The notes below the pieces were generated by a model that was not told where the DNA came from, made no database searches, and saw nothing but the letters and a program-made list of their open reading frames with translations. From Agelas oroides (Eukaryota; Porifera; Demospongiae; Agelasida; Agelasidae): DNA of 64,000 nt. The position numbers and the translations under genes are program-made. Shown piece after piece: positions 1 through 11,505 of this stretch (positions within the stretch are counted from its first letter, which is position 1; every line of letters starts with the position of its first letter). The stretch covers positions 14,296,405 through 14,360,404 of the forward strand of contig OX422184.1 of the NCBI GenBank assembly GCA_949130485.1, written 5' to 3'.

Positions 1-189
1 ATGATGAAGTCTAGTACGTTATTTGTAGTTGGGCACCGCCCCCCCTACGTCCACCTCGCGTCCACCAGACGTCATTCACGTGACAAGTGTTCCCAGGCCT
101 TCCCCGTTTTTCGCGCTCTTCCGCCTCCGTGTATTATATTGAACGCAAACCGAAGAACAAAAAACGGGGTAGGCCTGGGAACGAGGCTA
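1..189. mobile_element. Truncated MITE of the TAGCCTCG family (right end present)
   Basis: The sequence ends with the family terminus (CCTGGGAACGAGGCTA) at about 174-189. An inverted partner (TTCCCAGGCCTTCCCCGTTTT) lies near 89-109, facing AAAACGGGGTAGGCCTGGGAA at 159-179. The outer left end is beyond the window or lost, so no target duplication can be checked. Confidence 0.5.
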
Positions 190-1398
190 CTTCATAGCTA
201 TACAGATTATACAACAGTGACAGAAAGGATGAGACCAGGGGGAAATGGGTAGTAGACTACCTATACAGCACATTCACACTGAGCTACAAGTCATTATGAT
301 GCTTCAGGGAAGTGTGCACTTAGCTACTGGCTTGCTGCACTACAGCACATCCCATGTCTCCACAGCGCTTTTGATAGCAACGACGCCTCCTTACAACACC
401 AACCGACGTCTATCAATAGGTGTTGTTAGCTCTTACACAACTCAGATATACAGATACACAATATAAGTAGATGCACACAATAGTAGCATGGCTATCTTCT
501 GCCCAGCAAGTTGGCTGCCTTTGTATCATCTTGCCTCTACATGGCTTCAATTACCACCTGTTACCACCCCTCTTCTACATTGCAACACCAGGTAAGCTTC
601 ACTTCACTCTACACCCAATGACTATGCTTAATGTTAGAAGCTGGATTGTGCACTGAACTCTGTTTCCTGTCCACTATTGCCCTAATCTAGCCAGGCTTCC
701 ACACTATGTGTAGCTAGTGGGTTAGCTTGATGACATTTATGGAAGGCAAGCTGATTTGTCCACCTGCATTCAAGGCACCGTTTTCTTTCCACTTGGAGTG
801 GGGTTATGCTCGAAATAAGGATCAAAAAGAAGGTATCCATGGCTTAAATAACACTACTAGAGAATTGAACTCAGTGGTTAATGTTCACAGTACATTATGA
901 CCTCGACAGAATCTAAAGATCTCAACGCTGTTAACACTCAGTCAGTGTTTCATACAAACTTAGAAAATTCAACATGGACCACATCCTCCTCCTTCTCCCC
1001 TCCTTTCATCGATATCCAACTCAAACACATGTGCATGAACACCTCTTTGTGCTTCCACTGACTATACTAAGGTGATGTTGATAAGAGTAGTAGTAACAGC
1101 TCTCATCTCAGTACAGCAAGATAAGAACATTTCCCAATTCACTGTCTCCACTATAGCCTTGCAAATGAGGTCCTTCTCTATCAGTTTTACATTGAACTTT
1201 TAATCCTCCTGTAGTGTAGCAATAATCCGTTTCTCTCTCTCGGATGGTAATAAACAAAACTGGGTTACTTGATGAAACCACAAAAGTTGCAAACTGAGTA
1301 AAATATATTATACCCTCAATGTACATTCCCAAGGTCAGTTGTGTAAGACTTCAAGACCTCAATAATAGCTGCACTGGGGCAAAGACTTACTGTGTAAG
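190..1398. other. No gene recognised
   Basis: Only short unremarkable open frames occur here, without splice context, homology or repeats that I recognise. A 45-bp stretch at 1344-1391 recurs at about 2056-2104 on the far side of the next element. Confidence 0.5.
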
Positions 1399-2057
1399 AC
1401 CAGGAGCTTATGAGCGGCAAAGCCACGAAGGAGCGTGTAACTCTGGTTCCATTCAAATCCGGATTACTTACGTATTTCCGTTTTGGTGAGGCGCAATGCG
1501 TGTCATGCGGTCTATCACCTACTTTAGGTCATGCGGCTACGTGAGAAAATAAACGATGGCAGAATTGCAAGTACAAGAAATAGTGACTCTATACTCCACA
1601 AGACAACGAACAAGAATACTTCTTCAACTTTGAATATCAGGCAGAAACACACTGAAAGACACGGAGCCGCTGTTATTGGCGTTTTAAAAAGTCAATCGAG
1701 CCATCGGAGATACCTGCTGCAACCGTAGCCTCCGCTTCGCAAACGAAGCCGCCTCAGAACGGTGAGGGGTCCCGGCATCTTCGAATCTTACGCATTTTTG
1801 AGGCAGACCGCTTTCGCCGTCACCTGTTCGCTTGCCCATTCCTCCGCGGCTAGGTCAAAGGGCGTTCTGAGTGAGTGTAAAACTTCTCACATTGCTATTA
1901 CGGAACACGTGGGTTTTTAGGTCGTCACTACGACGCTTGATTTGAAGAGTGGTTTCCTTATTTGGAAGTTCGTTCGCTAATAATGATTTGGATGGCACTC
2001 GGGTGTATGCGGTAGTCACACACTCCTTCGCGGCTTCGCCGCTCATAAGCTCCTGGT
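1399..2057. mobile_element. Non-autonomous element with about 40-bp terminal inverted repeats
   Basis: The left end (ACCAGGAGCTTATGAGCGGC, from 1399) and the reverse complement of the right end (to 2057) agree over about 40 bp with a few mismatches. The interior of about 580 bp shows no transposase. The flanks carry a directly repeated segment of about 45 bp (CTGCACTGGGGCAAAGAC core) on both sides. That is much longer than a normal target duplication and suggests insertion into, or together with, a duplicated segment. Confidence 0.6.
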
Positions 2058-2309
2058 AAGACTTCAAGAACTCAAATAGCTGCACTGGGGCAAAGACGTA
2101 CTATGTGCACTGGAAGCCCACTGGTCAAGAGATTGGCTTCAAGTGGTCAATGATCTACACTGTGGTGGTAGTTTGAGGTTTGCGTAACATACCCATGTAA
2201 GCACCACCTCTACACTAGACATGCACTCTCACAGTATGAACACCAGTATGTACATGTACATACTTGTGTTCATACTGTTGCCAAAATTTGACCATGAAAC
2301 AATTAACAA

Positions 2310-2898
2310 TAGCCTCGTTCCCAGGCGCGGAGGGGGAGGAGAAAGAGCGCCTGGTACACACTGTTTGCGCATGCGCGTAATTATAGGCAAGACAATGTGG
2401 TAGAATTAAGGGCGTGTACTAATATGACGATGCGGTTATCACGTGAATAGCATAAAACGTCATAATAAATAAATACCTCGGCTTTTGTTCTTAGGACGCT
2501 ATAAACATCGCTGCTACATGCTTTGCCTAGTTTTATACTGTCAGATACAAAGAGAAATGTCTGGTAGGCAGTGGTAGGAATCGACTTACCGGAAATGGTG
2601 GATAACCGCATAAATGTACGCTTCCTTAGTAAACGCACTCATTGGAGGCAATCTGTTCGTTCTTGAGCTTTATCTCGAGGTACCTAGCTACCAGAAGGCC
2701 TAGAACAGTGCGATATGAAACTCACTCGAACAGAACACCAACTGGCATATCAACGAGGCGAGTTTATGACGTCACCAGTATACGTACGTATACGTACAAA
2801 CACGGTCGCCACGGAATTCCGTGGTGATTAAGCGCATGCGCAAACAGTGTGTACCAGGCGCTCTTTCTCCTCCCCCTCCGCGCCTGGGAACGAGGCTA
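2310..2898. mobile_element. MITE, TAGCCTCG family, with about 67-bp perfect inverted repeats
   Basis: The first 67 bases, beginning TAGCCTCGTTCCCAGGCGCG, are reproduced exactly in reverse complement at the right end. The 589-bp element has no coding capacity. No clear 9-bp duplication is visible at this copy, unlike several relatives further along. Confidence 0.8.
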
Positions 2899-4099
2899 AT
2901 TCGTCACATACAAGTAGTCTAAGTCACTTATTCCACCAGTAAATTCTTATGTATATATATATCACTTTGGATTTAACTTGTACCAGAAAATGCACTTTGG
3001 CAACTGCAATATCAGCAGTTCTCAAACAGTTTGCTTACACTAAGTGCTAATTGGCTTGTCAATGCTTAGGTCAACCAACAACAGTGATGACTAGTCTTCT
3101 CTACAGTTTCAGTGGCAAATACTCACTAGTATTTGGTTCACTTTTACCAGAAATTTCATCACGTAATGAGGCAGTACATTTCAGTGTAGGTACATTCATG
3201 GTCCATGTACGAGGCTAATTTCAGTGTAGGTACATTCATGGTTCATGTACGAGGATAATTTCAGTGTAGGTACATTCATGGTCCATGTACGAGGATAATT
3301 TCAGTGTAGGTATTCATGGTCCATGTACGAGGCTAATTTCAGTGTCAATCTCATTCTCTGAATCTGTCTTGCAACTACTCTAGCAAGCAATAGAAAGTTC
3401 AGCCATGGCAAACAACAGCAAAGAGAGACTCATTATAGTCATTGCTAGGTGGTTTGGTTGCTATCCATAAAACAAGAAATGTCAGCCTAAAAGTTCAGAG
3501 TACATTCGTTATATGGACTCTAAATCCGAATCATATGTCAGGTACAGTATCACACCGACAGACACTCATTCACTCCCACATGTTTAAATATGTGTTGTGT
3601 AATGGAGTGTGATGGGTGTTGCTAGGGTAACAGGCACACGAAACCACCCCACAGAGAAGCACCTTTAAGCTTGTAGCCACTCTTTGTATACAGCAAACAT
3701 ATATCCCTCCAGGATACCAGAATCACCATAGACCCCCTTCATAATTAGAATCAATCTTTAACTGTTGTTGTGCTACTGAATACTATACGTAGAGGGAAGA
3801 GCAGCTTGTGCAGTAAGTAGCAACTTTAAGAATTTACAGTGGCTATACTCCAGGCATTACTTTCCCACTGCAATTGCAGCCACTTTTGTTGCTTAAAAAT
3901 GTTGCTATTGCTATGTCACATTGCATTCACATACACTTTTCTCGAGACTTACCAGTAACCCTTTAGGTATAATCTTTTTTTTGTGTACTGCAGTATAATT
4001 TACTTAAACCAAGTCACAAAAGAAAGTATGCACAGTAGACAGTACGTATATACTGAATTGAACATCATAGTAGGTGGAATATATCTATGACATACTTAC
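2899..4099. other. No exon recognised (candidate MYG1 intron)
   Basis: Apart from the 40-bp tandem repeat, nothing here resembles the next MYG1 exon on the minus strand. If MYG1 is intact, its downstream exons lie in divergent form here or beyond position 1. Confidence 0.4.
3178..3345. repeat. Tandem repeat, 40-bp unit, about 4 copies
   Basis: The unit starts ATTTCAGTGTAGGTACATTC and ends with GTCCATGTACGAGGCTA. The fourth copy has lost three bases (ACA). It lies between MITE 2310-2898 and the MYG1 exon. Confidence 0.85.
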
Positions 4100-4383
4100 C
4101 TTTGGTGGTGGTCGTATCTGTGCATGCTGGGGTTATATATCCCTCCCACATCCACTACCACATCACAGCTCTTCAACCGTTCGGGGTCCCGAGTGCGTAT
4201 TATCTTGGCATTGCTATACTCTGGGAGCAGTTTGAGCATGTAGCAAGCAAGGGCCTCATCACAGTGAAATGTACCATTATGGGTGCCGATGGTTTTGGTG
4301 ACACAAGGCCTCTTTGGTTCTGAGTCCATCCTGTACCTCCGCAATACTGTGGAAACCATGTAGTAATCACAACATAATAACAC
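4100..4383 (-). CDS. MYG1: MYG1 exonuclease, first coding exon (partial gene)
   Basis: MYG1 proteins are DHH-type metal-dependent 3'-5' exonucleases acting on RNA in nucleus and mitochondria. The exon encodes the diagnostic N-terminal block [20 protein letters not shown], then [21 protein letters not shown] and HRYDHHQR, which closely follow the animal MYG1 order. It ends at a strong donor (AAAG|GTAAGT, junction at 4100/4099) right after the DHH motif, as expected for an internal junction. Possible starts are Met at 4383, 4359 or 4329. The 4329 start gives MDSEPK directly before the conserved block, and the longer ones would add a short basic segment that could be a mitochondrial leader. No further MYG1 exon was found down to position 1, so the gene is either split by a long MITE-rich intron or truncated. 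Family assignment is firm; the completeness of the gene is unknown. Confidence 0.85.
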
Positions 4384-4508
4384 ACTGCATTATGAACTGT
4401 AGCAGTTGCATGAAGATAAATTTATATACATTTATTGTTTCATAGTTTCTAGATACTTGTTGCTCCGCCTAATGTATGGTAACTTTGTGTTGAGCTGACT
4501 TTATTTTG

Positions 4509-4695
4509 TCATACCTTTGAACGGAATGTAGAGGTGTTGGTTGACCAATGCATGTGACAACACTTGAGGTGGGGATGTGGGAGATCAATAGCAGTGGCAA
4601 CACACTCTCTATATATTGGCCTAGTACTATACTTTTCTACAAGGTCAAGATACACATTGAAAGTAGACGGCCCCACACTTCTTTTCATGAGGGAT
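4509..4695 (-). CDS. Possible terminal exon of an unidentified minus-strand gene
   Basis: A minus-strand open frame of about 60 codons follows an acceptor-like TTTCTAG at about 4696 and ends at TGA (GTATGA, about 4509). A canonical AATAAA lies immediately downstream (4500-4505 on the plus strand). The peptide includes VGPSTFNVYLDLVEKY and a cysteine/histidine pair (CCHMH). I recognise no family. The stop could also be part of an intron, because CAAAG|GTATGA resembles a donor. Upstream exons were not found. Confidence 0.2.
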
Positions 4696-4739
4696 ACTAG
4701 AAATGCGGAACAACAGAATAAAAATTCCAAAAATAAATA

Positions 4740-7010
4740 TGTGCACCGTATGCAAGACCAGTCCCATATCCAGAGGTTAGACCATGTAGATGCTGTTATG
4801 AGCGACAGTTGCTTGCTGGCGAGGATTCACTAGTAAACTAGGCTTCATTATTTCATATCGAGGTAAGTCCTCAAGCATTTAGGACGACAGTGTAATGTTA
4901 ATTTATCTCATGCATATCTAGCTAGCTACATAACTGCCTATCAAAGCTGACACTCCACGACTGTGCTCTAAGATTAGTACTCTTGTTCTCTTGACAATTG
5001 CTGCTTAGCCAGATTAACAGTAGTGGACAGATTGGAGGCATCCTGTCACTACATGCAGAGTCCGAGGACAAGGGTGGTTATTGTAAATCATAAATCGCAG
5101 CATTATGTGTTATCTTCTCCACTCTAATTGGTCCATGTTGTTATCAGTAAACATACAAGGTAGTTTACATTGTAAACAAAGTAGCTTATAGGAAACAGAA
5201 TCTACAAATTCCTAGTCGTCAGTATTTTGGAAACATCATTTTACAAATTCCTGTGGTATATGAAACAGAATCTACAAATTCCTACCCACACCATAGAAAC
5301 TGTAGAAGGGTAAACGTGGAGTATTAACTGATACTGTATTTATTCAAATAAAATGCATGATCCAATCTAGCACAAGAAATTCAATTCTGAGATTTATGGG
5401 TGGATCTAACTTAGCTCAAGCCGCCACTAATTAAGTTTGGGTTGACCCAGCCAGGAATGAAGCCTTTCAGTTGTCCCTGTCCATCAAGAACAATTTCCAG
5501 GAGAAAGAGCTATCCCTTAAATGTTCTACTTTGGTTTGTAAGACTTTTTGTTGCTACAGTTGCTACTGTCTATCAAGAACCTCACTTCTGGACAAGACCG
5601 AGAACTGAAGGCCAGGAACTCCGGCTTTGCATCTGACCCAAAAATATATTTTTTGGCGTTAAAATCCATTGCAACACATGATCCAATCTAATGCAAGAAA
5701 TTCAATTCCTGGAATTATGGGTGGTTAATGCATGCCCACTCAAATGATTTAAATCGGGTAGTCACCTTATCTCCAATATCTAGGCCATACCTAACCAATT
5801 TTATGCTGTTTGGACCAACTGACACAAATTTTGGCAGATATTACTCAAAAATGATACTTATCTACTGCACATGGATGAATCTGAACACTGAATTTATCAG
5901 AATGGCATCACCTTCTGCAAGGATCATTATAATGCACTTACCAAATAGGGTCTGAAGATCAATTAAGATTGTCGACTGTGGATGGGATGACCCATTTGGA
6001 AAGCTGTGTATGTTTTGTAGTGGTACGGTCACCAAGGTCTTGACCATGTGACTGTTATTAACCATTTTTACGCCTACCTACCAACCCTCCTTGAAACATT
6101 ATCTGGCCCATGCAATGTAAAATATGCTTTGATTCGGCGTACAGTGCAAGAAATCTCTGTTGTACCCCTCAGCTGTGTTTTATGTCATGCATGATGACTT
6201 GGTTTCCTCTGATCTGCAACACTTGCAAGACAGGCTGCTCACAGAAAGGACAGCAGTCTAAGCTGCCTCACAAGGCAAATAGCATTATAGCTATATTCCA
6301 TATGTTGCACACCACGTTGTGGTAGTAAAACACATCTAGTACTGTGACAATACAATACAGCACAAATACACTAGCATCTGCTACAGTGACATACTGACAT
6401 GCTTAGTTACCTGGATGCGCTATTAATCGGCGAAAAGCAAAGAGCATCGGTTGGCTGTCATCGTCCGCGGCCTCAGGCCCACGCTTTTGATTACGTTATG
6501 TACGTACACGGTTGACGATGACGTCGGTGCTTTGAATATCGATATGCGCACTTTTTGCTTTGTACCTGTTTATACTCACCACATCTGAATGTAGTGTACG
6601 ATAGTTGTCTAGGTGACAGGAAATACTTGTGGGTGGCAGGAACTATTGTGGTTTAACCAGTTCGGATACCTCTTGCACTCAAACTCAAATTTCTCTCGCT
6701 GACTTTCATCAAATAGTCTAATGTTACTCGTACCGCATACTTGGCATCTCTTTCCAAAAAGCTTTAACCACCACCTTACAATCTGGCGCCTGAACATATT
6801 AATTATAAGCATAACTAGTGATACTGGCCTTGCGTTACAGGCATTTTGACCCCAAGCTGACATCGTAGTACGTACGTACTGTGAACAAATTGTTAAAAAG
6901 CCACATCTCCTTAAAAAAATATATCCTGCAGAGTCACCCACGCAGACCACCTTTCAGCATCAAACGTCACCCAGAGGTTTCGCGACTTCCTGAGCGGTAG
7001 TTACTTACGC
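4740..7010. other. No gene recognised; one dispersed direct repeat
   Basis: A 48-bp segment beginning CATGATCCAATCTA occurs at 5356-5403 and again, diverged, at 5677-5724. Short open frames here, such as a cysteine-containing 71-codon frame at 6110 and a minus-strand frame at 6609-6950, lack splice or homology support. Confidence 0.4.
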
Positions 7011-7017
7011 TATAAAA
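7011..7017 (+). promoter_or_regulatory. TATA box of the trypsin-fold gene
   Basis: A consensus TATAAAA lies 41 bp upstream of the ATG at 7058. Transcription from the usual distance would give a 5' leader of only about 15-20 nt. This supports the gene being a short intronless transcription unit. Confidence 0.55.
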
Positions 7018-7057
7018 TCGGTGCACTTGTACGCCATTGAGTGGACGTGATACTGCG

Positions 7058-8050
7058 ATGGGTCGCTTATTATACACGTTGTTACTGTCGGAGCTGCTGG
7101 TGTTTACGGCAGTAGTTGAGGGTTGGAGCGAGGAAGTAACGCAGACTGAGGATGATTCTTCGCTAGGATCGACAGACAATCGACTACAATGGGTTACTTA
7201 CAACCGCCGCGGTATGGAACGTGTAGCGGGGAGCTTGAAGGTCCAGGTGTTCGCGGAGTATCTTGCTTCAAAGCCGTTCTCTCCCAATCTCTCCAGTTTT
7301 GAGACGCAAAGCACTCTTCAAATGGAAGACGGCCCTGAATTTACAGATCCTGCCAAACATAATTTCCCAAGCGTTGCGGTGAAGAGCATCAATTCTTCAG
7401 CTGTTACTGCAAACACACTCCAACGAATCGCACATGCATACTACTACCCAGAGTACGCCATCGGTCTACTGGACAACGGGTGTACAGCGTTCCTCATCGG
7501 CCCCCAGCATGCATTAACTGCGGCTCAATGCGTGTACAACCACAGTGCTAACACGTGGAGTGCTGAACTTGATTTCTGGAGAGGAAAAAATGCTGCATTT
7601 TACCTGCAGAGATTGAGCTGGAAGAAAGTGATCATCCCGTATGAGTTTTACAATTCCGGAGCTGATAACCAGAACTGGGCACTTTTGCAGTTTTTGGAAA
7701 AATCTCCGGTTTGGCTGACGTTAGCCTACTCAAACCGTATTCAGGATATTCCTCTCACCGTGTATGGATATCTTCAGGACAAACAGTTGGTCAACATGTA
7801 CAGTGCTGTCTGTCAGAGTAACGCAGGGCAGCACAGAGCCAAGCACCTTGAAATGCAGTGCAGTCCCGATGAAGTGTTCACAGGAGGTCCCGTGATGAAA
7901 GGATTCCAGTATAAAGTGCCTGTTGTCTATGGGGTGAGTGTTGGCCAGACGAACCAAACCATCCACATCCATTCTGATCTTTTCTGGTTTGCTTGCTATT
8001 CCATGGAAGACAGTGAATTTGATCCTCACTGTGGGCCTGCTGGCCATTGA
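7058..8050 (+). CDS. Secreted trypsin-fold protein, PRSS23/PRSS35-like, probable pseudoprotease
   Basis: This is a single-exon gene of 330 codons. I chose ATG 7058 because it opens a typical signal peptide (MGRLLYTLLLSELLVFTAVV); the frame is open from 7037 but without ATG. The N-terminal pro-region runs to about residue 125. The chymotrypsin-like fold follows: a cysteine then FLIGP and LTAAQC where the catalytic-His motif LTAAHC is expected, NWALLQF where the catalytic Asp motif (DYALLEL in PRSS23-type proteins) is expected, and VFTGGPVM where GDSGGPV is expected. His, Asp and Ser are therefore read as Gln, Asn and Thr. Human PRSS35 is annotated inactive because its Ser is Thr; here all three positions look changed. 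The frame is intact, so this is not obvious decay. A binding, inhibitory or regulatory extracellular role is inference only. Assignment to the trypsin clan is good; the exact subfamily is less sure. Confidence 0.8.
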   Translation: MGRLLYTLLLSELLVFTAVVEGWSEEVTQTEDDSSLGSTDNRLQWVTYNRRGMERVAGSLKVQVFAEYLASKPFSPNLSSFETQSTLQMEDGPEFTDPAKHNFPSVAVKSINSSAVTANTLQRIAHAYYYPEYAIGLLDNGCTAFLIGPQHALTAAQCVYNHSANTWSAELDFWRGKNAAFYLQRLSWKKVIIPYEFYNSGADNQNWALLQFLEKSPVWLTLAYSNRIQDIPLTVYGYLQDKQLVNMYSAVCQSNAGQHRAKHLEMQCSPDEVFTGGPVMKGFQYKVPVVYGVSVGQTNQTIHIHSDLFWFACYSMEDSEFDPHCGPAGH

Positions 8051-8721
8051 TATCCATTATACATGCATGCATGATGATGACTCAATGTGCCTTGGGCACA
8101 AATTCACTACTTTTTATATAATCATAGCTATGTGTGTACAGTGTGTCTTGTGTTGCATTCTTATTACTAGTAGCTATATACTGTGATTTGTGAGTAGTGG
8201 TTCATGCCATGTGCCCACTATCTGGTTAGTTCTAAATTCTTTGTATGCTTTGTACCAGAAATTTGTGGTTCTATAGGACCAATATAATTATAACCAGACC
8301 TTTGAACATATTTACTGCCATGGTAACTGTAGATTATCTGGGTCAGAGTGCAAAAACCATATAGATCTACTGTGTAAGCAATTGCAGTTCTGTGTGAAAG
8401 AGTCTGCATAACGTTAACGTTGGAAACCTGCATGCAGCAAGAATGGTTCACTTTAATAGTTAAACGTACAGACAATGACTATCAACCAGTGGGGTGCTGC
8501 TTGCTTGTATCAAACGACATAACCATCTGCATCAGTATGACATGAAATTTTTGTTTTGAATGCAGCATACGTATTGAGTACTACAGTATGGCCCCCAAAT
8601 TATTACCTGATACTCTTGTATGTGCTCACCCACTGTTTGCCGACCAATCAATTTGACTGGGCATTATTACAGGTTGAGTAGTATAGAACAGCTATGGCTA
8701 GAAAACTGGCTGCTAAATTCT
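8051..8721. other. 3' flank of the trypsin-fold gene; nothing else seen
   Basis: No convincing poly(A) signal, exon or repeat was identified in this stretch. Confidence 0.4.
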
Positions 8722-8994
8722 TAGTCTCGTCCCCAGACCCCACCCTCTCATGAGGAGAAACGGTCTGGTGAACCAAGTCAAATTTCTTGGGCTAGCGCAC
8801 GCTTTTGCGACATTGTAACCTAGCAATGATCATTTGTGGCCAACCCGCTCAAAAAAGGTACGGATACTCGAATAGAGATGAACAAATTTTACTGTTGTAA
8901 GGGAAGTGCTACGTAATAATTACCGATCTCGCAATCTCATTGGTCATTACCACTTTTCTCGCCAGGAGGCGCGCGCGGGTGGGGCATGAGACTA
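8722..8994. mobile_element. MITE, TAGTCTCG family, with 9-bp target duplication
   Basis: The left end TAGTCTCGTCCCCAGACCCC pairs with the right end ...GGGGCATGAGACTA. The element is flanked on both sides by CTAAATTCT (9 bp, exact). Confidence 0.8.
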
Positions 8995-9396
8995 CTAAAT
9001 TCTGGCCCAAGGGAATAATTGTCGGATACTGTTTGACTGCATGTATGTGCTTACCAACCAATCAATTTTACTGGGCAAGCAAGTTAAGTAGTACAGAATA
9101 GGTATCTGCAAATTTGGGCTTGAATTAAAGCTTGCTCTGTGTGGGCACTACTGTTGCTTTGTGTACATGAAGCTCCAGCAGTACAATTGACATTTACCTG
9201 CCAGGTTTAATTGACAGGATTCTATCTAGGATTTTGAGTTTGGGGGGGAAGCTGTATAAAGTATTGTCAAGGGGCATCTGGGGGCATGCCCCTCAAGAAA
9301 AATTTGGGATTTTAATTCCTACGAGAATGATTCCGATGCAATTCAACAGGTAAAACACACCTAGAACTGTATGTTTTAGAAATATTTCAGGTAGTC

Positions 9397-9399
9397 TTT

Positions 9400-9442
<43 letters not shown>
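9397..9442. repeat. Homopolymer T13-G33
   Basis: Thirteen T (9397-9409) run directly into 33 G (9410-9442). No gene overlaps it. The length may be imprecise in any assembly. Confidence 0.9.
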
Positions 9443-9443
<1 letters not shown>

Positions 9444-10154
9444 AGTTTCCCCAAATTAGATTGAAGTTTGTGGCACATCAACCAGCTACACAGAATTCAT
9501 TGTGCGCTGTATACAGTCTCAGTTTTGTGTCTATGGCTCCCTGCTACTGTAATATAGGTAAGATGCAATCAACTGCTAGCTAAATATGACATATGAAATG
9601 CTGGAATCAATGAATTAAGTTCTGTGCCAACATTGGTGTGTTTCAGAACAAAATTTATAGTAGACTATACAAAGTAGCTATACAGTTGTATGGTGTTATG
9701 CTGTTTGAGTAAAGTGAGGCTAGTTCATTTGAAGTAGCTCGTTATATGGTCATCATGGCTATCTTTCATTGTGTGGTGCACCACTGGCTGAAAAATTCAA
9801 TTAACCATTGTGGGTTACTAGGCATGTATACTATTACATAGTTATAAATTCATAATGTATTATAGAAATTTAACACACATTGCATTCATACCATACCATA
9901 TGCATCCTGCACAATTTCACACAATGTTGCACAGCTTCAAAGACACTATGGAAAACTCACTGATATTCTGTACATAATGATACCCTTGATAGAGTGTAAC
10001 ATGGAAAGTATGGTGCCATGCAATTTGTTTTCAGGTCTAAAATACATATCTTGAACAAATTGCCAACTATCACATAATTGCCAGCATATCATAAACAGGT
10101 AATAAGTGCTTTTGTTTTCTTTGTGTAAACTTTTGGCAGCAGTGCGATCAAGCC

Positions 10155-10239
10155 AGCCTCATTCCAAGCTAGTCTCATTCCCAGGCCTTCTATCACTGCT
10201 AACGCGTTAACTGTGATAGAAGGCCTGGGAACGAGGCTA
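10155..10239. mobile_element. Short hairpin MITE of the TAGCCTCG family
   Basis: A hairpin is formed by TCTCATTCCCAGGCCTTCTA and its reverse complement around GTTAACGCG-like loop sequence. CGATCAAGC (9 bp) lies at 10146-10154 and again at 10240-10248, so the inserted unit appears to begin at 10155. Confidence 0.7.
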
Positions 10240-10884
10240 CGATCAAGCAACCCTTAGTGTCATTACAAATAATGCTTGCAGAATTGTTTCGTCAGGTACA
10301 AAATGTTAACACCATCACTATTGATACTATGAGACACATATCATAGTGATCATGCAAAGGTACTCAATAATTTCTCCTACAATCCTGTGTCCACACCACT
10401 GTGGTCCAGCAGTCTAAGAGATCATGCAATTAGAGAGTTCCAGTCCTTTCTCACAGTTGTCCTCTGGTGAGTGCCATCAAGATGACCACCTACAAGTAGT
10501 AAATAGGACCTACTTCTCTGTAGATTCCAGAGTATATGTAGCTACTAGCTTCACTTCATAAAAACTCAGTGTATCATACTCTTACGACTATCCTGGCTGC
10601 ATGTAGTTTTGCATATCAGGCATGCTACAGTCAGGAAGGAGAAACTGATTTTTTGGAGTTGGGCAACAGCCTGGTATAGTGGCCTGGTCATCAAGCTGGT
10701 CAGCCAACTTTATGTACATCTCACAACGCTCAACACATGGCTCAAACTCTATACTTAACATTTCAACAACTATGCACAATAGAAGCCGCCAAGTCCTTAA
10801 TATGCTTTCTCCAAACAGTGGATGTGTTAAAAACACATGCTTTTTAACAACATGTGCATGCATGGTGAGTTATCAGGAAATGTA

Positions 10885-10965
10885 CTGTGTGGCTTAGTTG
10901 TTGAAATGCTGGACTGTGGACTAAATAATGTTAGAGATATCGAGATCTCGGGTTATCCCAGCTAA
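10885..10965 (+). repeat. tRNA-derived SINE head (degenerate)
   Basis: An A-box-like stretch (GGCTTAGTTGTTGAAATGCTGG) and a B-box-like GGGTTATCCC lie about 60 bp apart, consistent with a decayed pol III promoter of tRNA origin. No intact cloverleaf can be drawn. Confidence 0.35.
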
Positions 10966-11431
10966 AACTATGCAAGTTTATGAAGTTAACTCCAACTCCC
11001 ACCATTAAGCCCATGCAACTGACCTTGTACCCCAAACCCAGACAGAGCTCACTGCCACTGCATGGACACTATGTTTAGGCGTATTACCACACATACAGCA
11101 CAGGAATTATTGCACACATGTTCTCGGGTGTTTGCATCTGTAGCAAAGTCATGGCAACTAATTGACTCACCAAGGGGGTGTGAGAATAGTGCATGTGTTA
11201 CCAGGGGTAACATTATTGGAGTAATTCTACCCTAGAATAAAACTATGATAAGTATGTTGTTTCTCTATTGAACTGGGCTATGGTTAAAAGGAATAATATA
11301 AGGTGTGACAGGAACACAGCTGTGTGAATTTGGAGGGCACATGTATTGTTTGAGTGCTTTTGACAAGTTTACAAATAAGTGCAATTAAAGTTAATGGCAA
11401 GGCAAAATGAACAAAAGTAAAAGGCAAATTA

Positions 11432-11505
11432 GTCAATGGGCATCAAACCCATGGTCTGCTGCCAGCGTTCTGAGCTATGATCATGCATACACCAGGCAAC
11501 CACCA
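11432..11505 (-). repeat. tRNA-derived SINE head on the minus strand
   Basis: The reverse complement reads TAGCTCAGAACGCTGGCAGC (A-box region, 11458-11477) followed by GGTTTGATGCC (B box, 11439-11449). It is a tRNA-like pol III promoter without the other conserved arms. A relative sits at 37265-37345. Confidence 0.5.

Noticed and set aside
6609-6950. 113-codon minus-strand frame with CQVCG, upstream of the trypsin-fold gene
   Set aside because: It does not start at ATG in the best reading, overlaps the likely promoter, and has no recognisable family or splice context.
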